Assembly (NCBI GenBank): GCA_030685235.1
Contig: MU839079.1
Location: forward strand, 682,001-746,000
Direction: 5' to 3'
DNA from: Copromyces sp. CBS 386.78
Lineage: Eukaryota > Ascomycota > Sordariomycetes > Sordariales > Sordariaceae
Length of the DNA stretch: 64,000 bases
Shown here piece by piece: positions 1 to 10,908 of the stretch. Made by a program: the position numbers and the translations under genes. Position 1 is the first letter of the stretch. Each line of letters opens with the position of its first letter. Below the pieces are notes generated by a model. That model did no database searches. It saw only the letters and a program-made list of their open reading frames with translations, and was not told where the DNA came from.

Positions 1-212
1 CTTTCCCTCCCTACGTCCCTTTTGGTCCTGTTCAATCCATTACCAAACGGCGTGCTTTCAGCCGTGCAAGCCTTGTGTTTGCGTCCTCTCTTTGAGATCA
101 TATCACCACATACACTCTTTAGGCCCCCGGCCATTACTACTCTCACCTAGCCCTTTTCACGGGTATAGTCATTCTTTTTCAAAAACACAAAAGCTAATCA
201 CTTAATATCATT
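1..212 (+). promoter_or_regulatory. Promoter and leader of the chitinase gene
   Basis: Pyrimidine-rich sequence running directly into the chitinase ATG. The transcription start cannot be placed by eye. Four matches to the Ssd1-type consensus CNYUCNYU are visible, at 5-12, 86-93, 113-120 and 170-177; Ssd1 in yeast (GUL-1 in Neurospora) binds such leader motifs in cell-wall mRNAs. The bases just before the ATG are A-rich, as is usual for fungal leaders. The window begins inside this region, so upstream promoter elements are not visible. Confidence 0.45.
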
Positions 213-3200
213 ATGCACAAAAGTATTGTGGCAGCGGCCGTCTTGGCTGCTACCGCCCAGGCTACCACCGCCGTTTCGGAGCCCAAGGTCAACGTTTACT
301 GGGGACAGAAGGGAGCAACTAGGCTCAGGGACCACTGCGACCAGGACAACTTCGATTATGTCACTATCGGCTTCGTCAACAACTCTCCTGAGCAGGACAA
401 ATCCGGCCTGAACTACCCCGGTACCAACTTCGGCGCTCACTGCGATGCCATCTACTACACCAACTCCGAGACCAGCGTGGCGTCTCCTCTGCTCAGCAAG
501 TGTACCGTCATGGCGGCGGATATTCAGTACTGCCAGGAGAAGGGAAAGAAGGTTCTGCTTTCCATCGGCGGTGCTGCGGTCACGGGATCGAACTATGCTC
601 TGTCTAGCGACATCAAGGGCCAGGAGTTTGCCACTTTCTTGTGGAAGTCCTTTGGTCCCTACGATTCCACGTACACGGGACCCCGTCCCTTCGACTACGC
701 TGGTAACCACGTCTCGGTTGATGGTTTCGACTTGGATATCGAGGTCAAGTTCAGTACAGGTATGTCATGTGGAGTTTTGAAAGTCAAAAGAAAAAGTGAA
801 CACGGGCTAACTCACTGCAGACGGCCAAAGTGCCTATGCCGCCTTGGCTAGGAAGCTTCGCGAATACTACACGGAAAGCGGCAACGCCAGCAAGTACCTC
901 CTCACCGCCGCTCCCGAATGCCCTCTTGATGATGACAACTTCAAGATGAAGAACATCATTGCTAGCGCCCAGTTCGATGCCCTCTTCATCCAGTTCTACA
1001 ACAACCCTGGCTGCGCGGCTGCCTCTCCGGCTGGCTTCAACTATCTCGACTGGGAGACGGCCATTGCCGGTGGCCAGAGCAAGAACGCCAAGCTCTTCAT
1101 TGGTCTTCCTGGCTCTTCTGAAGCCGTTGGCTCTGGCTACATCGAGCCCGCCCAGGCTGCCTCTCTTATCAACGCCTACAAGACCCGCGCCTCTTTCGGT
1201 GGTGCCATGATCTGGGATGCCTACTACGGCCAGAAGGTTACCGGCGACAAGACCTTCGTCGATGCCATCAACACCGCCTGCCACGGCGCCAAGGCCTCCC
1301 CTACTACCACTGCTGCCCCGGCTCCCACTGCCATCGGTTGCACCGCTTACCACACCGTCGCTCCTGGCGAGTTCTGCTACCTGATTGCCCAGAACAATGG
1401 CATCTCTGTTTCTGATCTCCTCAGGTATAACCCTACTCTGGATACAGCCTGCAACGTTTTCCCTGGTCAGGTGTTGTGCATCAAGCAGGGTATTGTTACT
1501 CTTACCAGCACCAGCGCCCCTGCCACCACTACCACCAGCTCCAGCTCCAGCTCATCGGTCGAGTCTACCACCTCTACCAGCTCAGTGGATCCCTCCAGCA
1601 CTGAGACTTCCACCACCACCTCTGCTCCTGCTTCTGAGACTGAGACCGTCACCTCCTCCGCTTCCGAGACCGAGACTGTGACGTCCTCTGCTACCGTTTC
1701 CGAGTCTGCCTCCGTCATCGTCAGCGAGTCTGCTTCCTCTACCATCACTTCGGCCCCGGTTGTGATCTCCAGCAGCGCTGCTGTCAGCTCTGAGGTTCCC
1801 ACCTCCACTGAGGAGGACAGCTGCGACGATGAGACTACCACCTCTTCCGAGACTGCTTCCATCACCGAGTCCAGCCTGATCAGCATCAGCTTCAGCACCG
1901 AGGTCCCCACCACCACCGACGATGTCTGCGAGGATGAGACCACCACTGTTGATCCTTCCATCATCACCTCTGCCCCCGTCGTTATTCCTAGCGGCAGCGG
2001 CAGCTCCGAGATCATCAGCAGCACCACTACTGAGGATGACACTTGCGAGGATGATACTACCACCGACGCTCCCGTTGGTTCCGCTACTGAGTCCGCTGTT
2101 GTCTCTGCTACTGAGGACCCTGTTGCCTCTGCTACTGAGGACCCTGTTGCATCTGCTACTGAGTCTGCTGTTCCCTCCGACATTGTTAGCGAGAGCATCA
2201 TTCCCTCTGGCATTGTTCCCAGCGGTATCGTTCCCTCCGGTGTTATTCCCTCTGGCATTGTCAGCGAGAGCATCATTCCCTCTGGCATCATCCCCAGCGG
2301 TGTTGTTCCCTCTGGCATTGTCAGCGAGAGCATTATCCCCAGCGGTGTTGTTCCCAGCGGTGTTGTTCCTAGCGGTGTTGTTCCTAGCGGTGTTATTCCC
2401 TCTGGCATTATCAGCGAGAGCATCATCCCCAGCGGTGTTGTTCCCTCCGGCGTTATTCCTTCTGGCATTGTCAGCGAGAGCATCATCCCCAGCGGTGTTG
2501 TTCCCAGCGGTGTTGTTCCTTCTGGTGTCATCCCCAGCGGTGTCGTTCCCTCCGGCGTTGTTCCCTCCGGTATCGTCTCCAGCATCATCTCCTATGTCAC
2601 TGCTGACCCTACCGATGGCAGCCCTATCTCCTCTGCCCCTGGCGCCGGTGTCACTTCTGCCCCCGCTGAGGAGTGGACCACCTCGACCATCTACACCACC
2701 ACCGTCTCCACCATCACCAGCTGCGCTCCTGAGGTGACCGACTGCCCCGGCAAGATCGGCCAGGTTACCACCATCGTCGTCCCCATCGCCACCACCGTCT
2801 GCCCTGTCACCGCCATCGAGACCTCCGCCAGCGCTCCCACCGGCATTATTACCTCCTCGATCCCCATCGAGTCGATCCCCGCTGGCTTCACCACCTCCAC
2901 AATCTACACCACCACCGTCTCTACCATCACCAGCTGCGCTCCTGAGGTAACCGACTGCCCCGGCAAGATCGGCCAGGTTACTACTATTATCGTCCCCATC
3001 GCCACCACCGTCTGCCCTATTACCGCTATTGAGACCTCCGCCAACGCTCCTACCGGTATTATTACCTCCTCGATCCCCATCGAGTCGATCCCCGCTGGCT
3101 TCACCACCTCGACCATCTACACCACCACCACCTCCACCATCACTAGCTGCGCCCCCACCGTGACCAACTGCCCCGGCAAGATCGGCCAAGTCACTACTAT

Positions 3201-3891
3201 TGTTGTCCCTATCGGTGTTACTGTCTGCCCCATTACCGAGGCCTTCCCTCCTGCCACCTCGGCCCCCGCCGTTCCTTCCGCTGGTGCCCCCAGTGCCCCC
3301 GGTGCCCCCGGTGCTCCTGAGGTCGACACCACCTCCACCACCTCCGTCACCTCCGTGCACTTCACCACCGTCACCGTCGCCAAGCCCACCACTTCCGCTC
3401 CCGGTGCCCCCGGTGCCCCTGGTGCCCCCGGTGCCCCTGGTGCCGGCGTCCCCGCCCAGTCCTCTGCTCCCGGTGCCCCTGGTGCCCCTGGCGCCGGTGT
3501 CCCTGCCCAGTCCTCTGCTCCCGGTGCCCCTGGTGCTCCTGGCGCCGGTGTCCCTGCCCAGTCCTCTGCTCCCGGTGCCCCTGGTGCCCCTGGCGCCGGC
3601 GTTCCCGCCCAGTCCTCCGTCGGGGCTTTCCCCTCCGAGGTCCCCTCGGCTGGTGTTCCCCCCGTCGTCAACGCCCCTGCCGTCCCCAGCGGCACTGCCC
3701 CCGCTGGCACCGGCGTCTCGGCTGCTCCTTCCAGCGCTCCCTCCACCTACAGCATGCCTGCGCCTCCCGCTCAGACTGAGCCCGTCACTGGCTCTGAGCC
3801 CTCGGAGGTTCCCGTCACTGCGGGTGCCGGACGCAACGTTGTTGCTTTCGGTGTCCCTGCTTTGATGGCTGCTTTGGTTCTTGCTTTGTAA
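213..3891 (+). CDS. chit-1: GPI-anchored GH18 (class III) chitinase with LysM domain and long Ser/Thr repeat stalk
   Basis: Hydrolyses beta-1,4 links in chitin at the cell wall. Two exons, 213-759 and 821-3891; the 61-nt intron has donor GTATGT, a GCTAAC branch and acceptor CAG. The product is 1205 aa. A signal peptide covers about residues 1-20. The GH18 barrel covers about 26-300 and has an intact DGFDLDIE motif at 170-177, with E177 as the proton donor. One LysM chitin-binding module lies at about 356-403. Then come a Ser/Thr-rich stalk, short PSGV repeats (about 637-769), 71-aa Thr/Cys repeats (about 799-989), a Gly-Ala-Pro tract (about 1043-1115) and a hydrophobic C-terminus typical of a GPI signal. 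The start is the first ATG and is followed at once by the signal peptide. The catalytic domain is certain; the symbol rests on resemblance to the Neurospora GPI chitinase and is less sure. Confidence 0.95.
2185..2577 (+). repeat. Intragenic PSG(I/V)(V/I) short tandem repeats in the chitinase
   Basis: About 25 imperfect copies of a five-codon unit encoding Pro-Ser-Gly-Val/Ile-Val/Ile, interrupted at intervals by SESI. The third bases vary between copies, so the array is old enough to have diverged silently but is still a likely site of length polymorphism. It lies in the stalk that separates the chitin-binding and catalytic part from the membrane or wall anchor. Confidence 0.9.
2677..3240 (+). 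repeat. Three 71-aa Thr/Cys repeats in the chitinase stalk
   Basis: Units begin at 2677, 2890 and 3103, so the period is exactly 213 nt (71 codons); the third unit is shorter. Each unit begins with TTSTIYTTT and contains conserved cysteines in SCAP, DCPG (NCPG in unit 3) and TVCP. The same kind of segment is common in fungal GPI wall proteins. Units 1 and 2 are nearly identical in protein but differ at several third positions. Confidence 0.92.
3400..3615 (+). repeat. Collagen-like Gly-Ala-Pro repeat tract in the chitinase
   Basis: Runs of the triplet Gly-Ala-Pro are separated by GAGVPAQSS linkers, repeated about four times with a period near 51 nt. The Gly-X-Y periodicity resembles collagen, but individual runs are only 3-5 triplets long, so a stable triple helix is doubtful. 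The tract is nearly all G and C and should be prone to slippage and unequal exchange. Confidence 0.85.
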
Positions 3892-4053
3892 AAACTTTTG
3901 TGAGAGATGCATGTTGAGAGGGATGGGATGTTGAATGGAGGATGAACTGAACAGCTGAAAGGGATAAAAGAAGGAGAAAAAACTTTTTGGATATGCATAT
4001 GATTACATTAGCTTTTTGGACATATATTGGACATATTAGAAAGTCTCTTTTAC

Positions 4054-4071
4054 ATAGTGTACATACACTAT
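4054..4071 (+). promoter_or_regulatory. 3' UTR hairpin carrying a PUF-type UGUACAUA site
   Basis: A perfect 7-bp inverted repeat (4054-4060 with 4065-4071) around a 4-nt loop, about 165 nt after the chitinase stop. The octamer TGTACATA spans 4058-4065, so it covers the end of the stem and the loop. A second identical octamer lies at 4247-4254 without the hairpin. UGUANAUA is the known binding core of Pumilio/PUF proteins. Whether both lie within the mature 3' UTR depends on an unmapped poly(A) site. Confidence 0.4.
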
Positions 4072-7000
4072 CTATCATTTGCACCTTTCTCTCATTCATG
4101 TCCTTGTCCATTCATGTCTTTGCATGCAACCATCGCCTTCTCGGGGTATTTATGGGGTCTTGGGGAGCGAGCATATCTGACTTTATCTCCTTTTTCATCT
4201 GTCATTTATTTCCTAGAGTAAGACTTCTCTTCTTCTTGTTCTTCTTTGTACATATTTCCCACGAATAAGATATGATGAGTACACTCTAAGCTTGCCGGCG
4301 TCGTGAACGTGTCATAATCCACTCCGTGAAATCTGTTCGTGGAAAAGGTTTGCTTACAATCAAGCTCGTTAAAGACCTCCCGTCCGGTTATACTTCGTTA
4401 TCTCCCTTCGCCACGTCCCTTCACGATGTAATCTATCAGTCAAACACCAATTACTCATTCCACAGCGCCGTCACTTCGCTTCACAACCCAACCAGTGTAA
4501 AAAAAAAACAAGTGTCTACCTACCATTCGGTCCATAGCCTGTCTGCATCGAAGGCTTGCAGTCCCCTCAACTCTCGTCTACTCCCATTACAATGACACTC
4601 CCACACAATCCCTTCGATTTGCCTTGCAAGCCACCTGAAACCACCATCACTCATTTCTCCCGATGTGCTGGATTGTTTGCTTCGCTTCCTCTTACCTCTT
4701 TAGTCTTTTTCTTGTTCTTGCTTGCGGTGCTTCTGGAAGGATCCTTTCACACCTCACCCATCACGCACACTCGGCTTGCAATGGCCTGCCTGCCTGCCTG
4801 CATCGATCGTGATCCCGGTCAAGATCAAGATTGAGATCCAGATCGCGAACGTTCACTCGTTGGAGGCATGATGTGATGTGATGTGATCCGATTGCTCAAC
4901 GTACACATCAATCACCCCTTAGAAGTTTGTTAGCGCGGTACTTGTGACCGGGGTCTGCAAAACTTCACCAAAAAACAAGGGGATAACCACATTCAAAACG
5001 AAAAGTTGGAGAGAGTATATAAAGCGTGCAAAACGCGTCGGGTTGATACCAACTTTTTGTATGAAAATTGGTGGAATGTTGGTTGAGTTGCGGAGAGTAC
5101 GTTGTGAAGTCCAACGCTAACGAACTTTCCAGGGGTGATGAATGTGTACGACAAAACTTGCCCAGCTGCCCAGCTAGGCAACTTTCGCCTTGAGGTTGTT
5201 GCTTGATAATACCTTGGTCATCTCCTTACTTCCCTATTCTAACCAATCTTTCACCATCCCTTCTCATTCCTTCTTTAGTCTCACCACGGCTCACTAATTC
5301 TACCTACTGTTACCAGGTACTCGGATTCTTTTTCCCCTTTCATTCCATGAGTAGAAACGTGAATCCGGATCGAGATATGTATGTAGAGATATGTCTCTGA
5401 ACGGAAGTGGGCATGGGTATGCATACCTACCTGGAGATACATTAACTGGAGATATGCATGTCTCACCAAAACCCCAACCCAAACACCCGGTTAACAGATA
5501 GTACCCTACCTATCGACGCGTGGCAGGCGTGGCATACATAAACATGGCATGTTGTTACCATGACATCCACATGGCATGATATTGCCGAAGGGGTGTTGCA
5601 GGTGTGGCATATATATTTCCCCAATACTGGCGGCGGTTGAGGCTCGATTCTTTCCCATAAATGGGCGTAAGGAAGCTTGCGTCCTTCCCTCTACTTGCTT
5701 TTTTCTTTGGGGGTTTCGTTTCGGGACAAGACCGGGAAGGGCAAAGCTAGAAGGAGTCTGTGTTTCGGGATTTGACCTTGATTGGAGAGGGAAGGGCTGA
5801 ACCCGCTCACTCCGGAGATTTCGTTTTATTGGGTATTTCCCCATTTCTGGTCAATGTTTTAGTCCCTGAAAAACTCGCAGATAAAACTGCTCTACTACGC
5901 AGTGAAAAGGAAAATAAGAAAATGTGGCGCTTCCGCTGGCGTTTATAATCGTACCATGTGTATGTCTCTCTTTTTCTTTTCGGTTACAGTTCCAGCTCCC
6001 AGCTTCCCACTATCAGGTCCCAGGTCCGTGGGGATGGACGGCATGTACCAAAGTCCGAAAGAGAAAAGAAAGAAAGAAAGCTACGCAGCCAGGGAAGGCT
6101 ATGTTCCAGTCAATCGGCTAGCTGCCTTTTACTGGGCTGTTCCTCGCTGTTCGGTGATCGTTCGTCACGTGCGATGTAGGTACATTCCAAAAGTAGAACT
6201 CGGGTCAAAGGCCCGGGCTAGATTCAAGCCACAATGTCTCTCGCCTCGGTCTATACCTAGTCTTGGTATTTGAGTAGGCAGGTACCACCGTTCTTGCGGA
6301 TCCGCGTGGGTTGAAGGTTTGTGTGTAGCTTGTCTGTCGTGTAAAAAAAATATGCATGTCTGTTTCTGATTGACACTACGCTGAACCTGGAGAAACCTAG
6401 TTTTTTTTTTTTTACCGATCCGATCCGTTCACTCGGGACCGCGGACGCGGAGAGCGGACCAGAAACGGGAGAGCTGGATTAGGATTCGCCAAGCAATGTG
6501 GGATATGCAGGTAATACTTTCCGAACGACTGGGACGAAAGCAAACCAAACCCAGCAGGTAGAGATAGAGAAATGTAGATAGATAGGTACCTGCTTGGACC
6601 AGGATTTGGTTATAGGTATGGGGCAACTGGCCAGATTCAGACGTCGTGCTTACTAGCGACGTGGAAGAAAGCTGGAGATGTAGTAAGTGGAATGTATGTA
6701 TGTCTCTCCTTCCCTCCTAAACGTGAATTCAGTTCTTATGTAACGGTCTAGAACTTTCCCTACGTCTCCTGTCCTCCTCCTCAAGTCCAGGCCCTATTCT
6801 CATCAGTAGTTTGGTTTGGTTTTAGTGAAACAGCGAGACGACTTGCAACAGCCAGCCAGCCGGCCTGACACAAGTTTAAAGGTCGAGAATGAACAAGTTT
6901 TTGTTTTCACTGAATGGATACTTTGTGGAACTTATGTGACGAGCATAACACTGTGCAGTAAAAAAACCCAGGCTAGACTGGACTAGTGCTAACCTATGGG

Positions 7001-7931
7001 TTGGAGAGACCGAAGAAAAAAAGACACTACACCTCGGTCAGTCCGTGAGGAGACGACGCTAAAAAGGGGTACATAGCCTTAAGGGAGAGAAAGACCGAGA
7101 GATGTCAAGCAAGGGAGCGATAATAGCGTTATGTGTTGTAGGTACGGTGGTAGCTGAATGAGAAAGATAAAGCACGTGAAGGTAGAGGATTGGACAGTCA
7201 AATGAAGAAAAAAAAGGAAGGAATCCTTCCAGAAGGTTTGGTGTCATACAACGAGAGTCCTTCCCGGATTTCACTGCTCGTTTTCTTTTCTTGTACATCT
7301 GTCACGATGAAAACTTTCACCATCGCAGCACTGTTACGTTACTATTGTGGTGGAGAGCAAGGAAAGAAGAGTCTGCACATCAGTTTATCCGGGGTTAACT
7401 TCCCCTTTTTCTTGCTTTTCCTCTTTCTCTGTCACACACACTCAAGATCACCGGGCCCGGATCTTGCGTGCCGGTGCACGACACTTGCCACTACACCTAC
7501 CCGGCAAGGCCCGAGGATGATCAGTGGTTGGGTAGGTGGTAGAACGGGGACAGCCCGGCGGTACGGGTGAAACACGGCTTTTAATGCTGGCCAATGTAGT
7601 AGTGGGACGGACGACGATAATTTGTTCGGCACCGAGTGGTGTTTTGGCACAAGAATGTGGAAATAGAAGACCTTCTTCACAATTCATCTTGTGGCTATTG
7701 AATGTGCATGCCCGACACCAGAGTAACAGTAAAAACGTGTCCGGGTGTATAGTGATTCACACCAAAACATGTATGGGCACCCAGGAGGCCACAACGCCGA
7801 GTGGCATTTGGGTAGCACAAGTCAATGGTCTGGGGATCGGCCACTCGGCGATGAACTGGAGGATTCTCGGCTCTCACCTTGTGCTGTGCTTGGCTGGGCA
7901 TCCACCAGGCGTCGTGCTAGGTAACGATCAG

Positions 7932-7936
<5 letters not shown>

Positions 7937-7965
<29 letters not shown>
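7937..7965 (+). repeat. A-tract of 29 nt
   Basis: An uninterrupted run of 29 A in intergenic DNA. No target-site duplication or retroposon body is evident beside it, so it reads as a simple homopolymer. Confidence 0.95.
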
Positions 7966-7967
<2 letters not shown>

Positions 7968-10867
7968 TGCTTTCGTGATGGTAACATCCCCACTAACGCC
8001 AGCATTCGTCAGATGCCAACTCAATCCAGGAGGCATGTAACACGTATGTCTTGCTTGCTTGTGCGGTGGCTAAAGCTAGAGAAGGAGTCAGTGAAAAGAT
8101 CTCCGTGGGTTCAACAGGCAGGCGAGGCAGGGTAAGGGGAATAATTTGGGCGAACCAGTTGTCAAACAGTGGAAAGTGAGTTGTAGCAGACTTTTCATCG
8201 GGCCACCCGCACCTTCCCGAAAAGACGTCCTCGACTTTCTCTAGCAGGGCATGAAGGCGCCTCGGACACTTTGTGACGAGAGATGGGGTCCCCATAGGCC
8301 AACTCAGTGTGACTGTGATATTGAGCTCCAGGTGTTCTGGCTACCAAACCATAACGTTGTATGTCGTTGGAACTTTCATTGTCTGCACACCCCTCGTATC
8401 ACACAAGTATTGGTAGGAGGACTTGAGTGTAGCTCATGAGTGTGTGCGTCTGGACGCTTGAACGTGATCCATCTGCGAGTGAAAGCCTCGATGCTGAGGC
8501 CCAGAACGATCAGCTGGCTTGGCTGAAGATGGATATTTGACGAGTCTCGAAGCGGTGACGGACTCCTCCTTGGGATTGACGTAGGTGGTTGCTTTTGCCA
8601 CGGCAAAGCGGAAGAGTTGTGTCCTACCTGTCAGGGTGACAGGGTCGATCCGGGATATCCCTTCGAGTCATATCCATCTCTTTTGAAACCATTGACACTA
8701 TTTCGACCCACGAGCCTCAAGGGTCTATTAGGAGTCGGAGGCTGGGCCGATTCCTTGGACCCAATAAGCTTCCATGAACGGTTCGCAGCAAAGACTTGGA
8801 CTCGTACAACTTGGAAGCTGGAGTATTTCGGCCATACTACATCTCCACCCGGTACGGGCCGGAGATGGAAGCGGTGACCACCGGACATCTCATCTCTCGA
8901 GACGATGTCGTTTTGTAAAGTTGCCACCTGCCCCTGAGGAAGTTGATTTTTTTTCTGATTCGCATTTTGCATTGAGTTTGCTTCGGTGACCTCACTGTGC
9001 TCACTTTTGACCGCGGATAAGGGCGGCAGTTCCCAAAGATGCGAGGAACTGTTTCTTACCCGGGGCTTGCTGCTGTAAAACCATAGTTGCACACCAAACT
9101 CATAAATGTGGATGTAAGCAGTCGGGGCTCAAGCAGACGTCCACGAGCTACCTTCCGTCGTAACGAATCACAGATGCAACTGCAACAAGCGTCAACGGCG
9201 GTGATGAAGGATCGCTCGATGGATCGCGCGAAGATCGGGGATGGAACTCATGTGCCATCATCTCCACCGATATCTGGCATTAGTGAGCTGGTATGGAGGC
9301 GAAGTCGACAAAGGTTAAGGTAAGTCGTTGGAGGTGGAAGCGGAGGCCAGTCCGACTCCGGGCCAAGTCCACCTTTTTCTTTGCAGCTGGCATGGACCCT
9401 CCCGGTTCTTTGTCTCTCAAGCGTGCCTGGCGTGCTTCTCGTTCAGTAGCCAATATGGTGACGAACCTGGCTGATCAATACTATGTACCAATTTCCACGA
9501 GAAATGGGCGTGGGCAGGGTGAGCCAGCCAGTCAACGGTATCGATATGAGGCTCGCGTGCGTAGATGGACACGGCGTCTGGCGGTTTCGCCATCGGGAAG
9601 CAGTTTCGGTTGATTAAGCTAATAAGCGCGGATCTGGCAGATGAAAAAAAAGGTTGTTCCGCGGAGGCATGGCATTCAAGATGTGAAGTGAAGGAAGGGA
9701 TGGGTGCGGCCGATGTCTGATAGGACGGTTTGAGAGGTTGACGTCTCGTGTGTGTACCTCTAGTGCATAGTCCCGATATGGTAGTAGATAGATACCTCTA
9801 AGGTAGGTAGTCTCTAGAATGGTGCCTCCGCGGTTGGCGGCTTTGGCGGGTTTCCCAGGGCGTCAACCCTGGAGGGCAGATGGTCTGGACGGGCACCTGC
9901 AGGGACAGACGCCTGCTTCGCCACTCCAGCAGTCCAGCTTGTGGTCCTTGGTGAGGTGGTTCCTCAGTGGTCCAGGCCTAGAACGGTAACCTCCATGGGC
10001 TGGACTGCATCAGCAAAGAAGGTGGATGGCAGCCCGGATGAGAGGCCCAGAAGAGGATTAGATCTCCCGAAAGGATTCACAGATGACATGTCAACATGCC
10101 AGAAGATGTGTTGTGGTGTAGAAGAAACCTAAGGTATGTACGCTGGCAATGCATCAGTGTCGGGTGTTGTATCTCGCTGTTCAGGTTGCTGAAGACAGAA
10201 ATGGAAATCTGTGGTGCGCGGTGGTGTCGTCGCAGTGTAACCGTGCCTGCTGTGAGAATAATGGCGGCGACGCTGCAGTTGGTTCTGGCTCTGGCTGCCC
10301 TTTCCCTTTGAACCATTCAGTGGACACCAATCCCTGACGGCATCTCCTCCGCCCCATCTTTCCGAACTCCGTAGAGGTGGTCGGCAGCAAGCAGTGGAGG
10401 CCATCCCAAGCGGCCGGGTGGGTAACCTGTTGGCGAAGTGATGTGTTTGACAGAGGTAAGTGCCGTAAATGTCTTCAATTGCCCCCCAACGGAAACCCAA
10501 TGAAAAGTGGAATTGGCACCGGTGCGTCCTCATTCGGTAGCCGAGCCTGCATCATCCATTTTTTTAATTTTTTTTTTCTCGCTTTCTCTGCTTTCGTTCA
10601 TTAACAATCATGGCGAGTGAAGCGCCCCAATGTGGCGGCGGACGCGGAATGCAACTTGATGAATGGCGGAGAGTGGAAGGTTCCATTCAGGCCATTTCAA
10701 CACCAAATCTTCTCCATTTTTCTCTCGCTTTTTCTCCCTCCTGTCCCTCTCCCACTTCCTTTTATTCCATCCCACACTCTGTCCGTCAATGAGGCGGACT
10801 TGACTGCCAAAGTCTGCGCCTGAGCCTTACAGCCGGGCATTCCGCAGACCGGAGCTGAAGGAGGCGG

Positions 10868-10904
<37 letters not shown>
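10868..10904 (+). repeat. A-tract of 37 nt
   Basis: An uninterrupted run of 37 A, the longest homopolymer in the window, in intergenic DNA about 2.1 kb before the Myb gene. Assembly length error is possible in such a run. No flanking duplication was seen. Confidence 0.95.

Positions 10905-10908
<4 letters not shown>

Noticed and set aside
1467..3912. Long antisense and alternate-frame ORFs over the chitinase, up to 776 codons
   Set aside because: They are by-products of the GC-rich, repetitive Ser/Thr/Pro codons; their translations are low-complexity Gly/Arg or Pro/Leu runs without start context or domains.
7937..10904. Poly(A) tails of retroposons at the long A-tracts
   Set aside because: No target-site duplications and no element body next to either tract.
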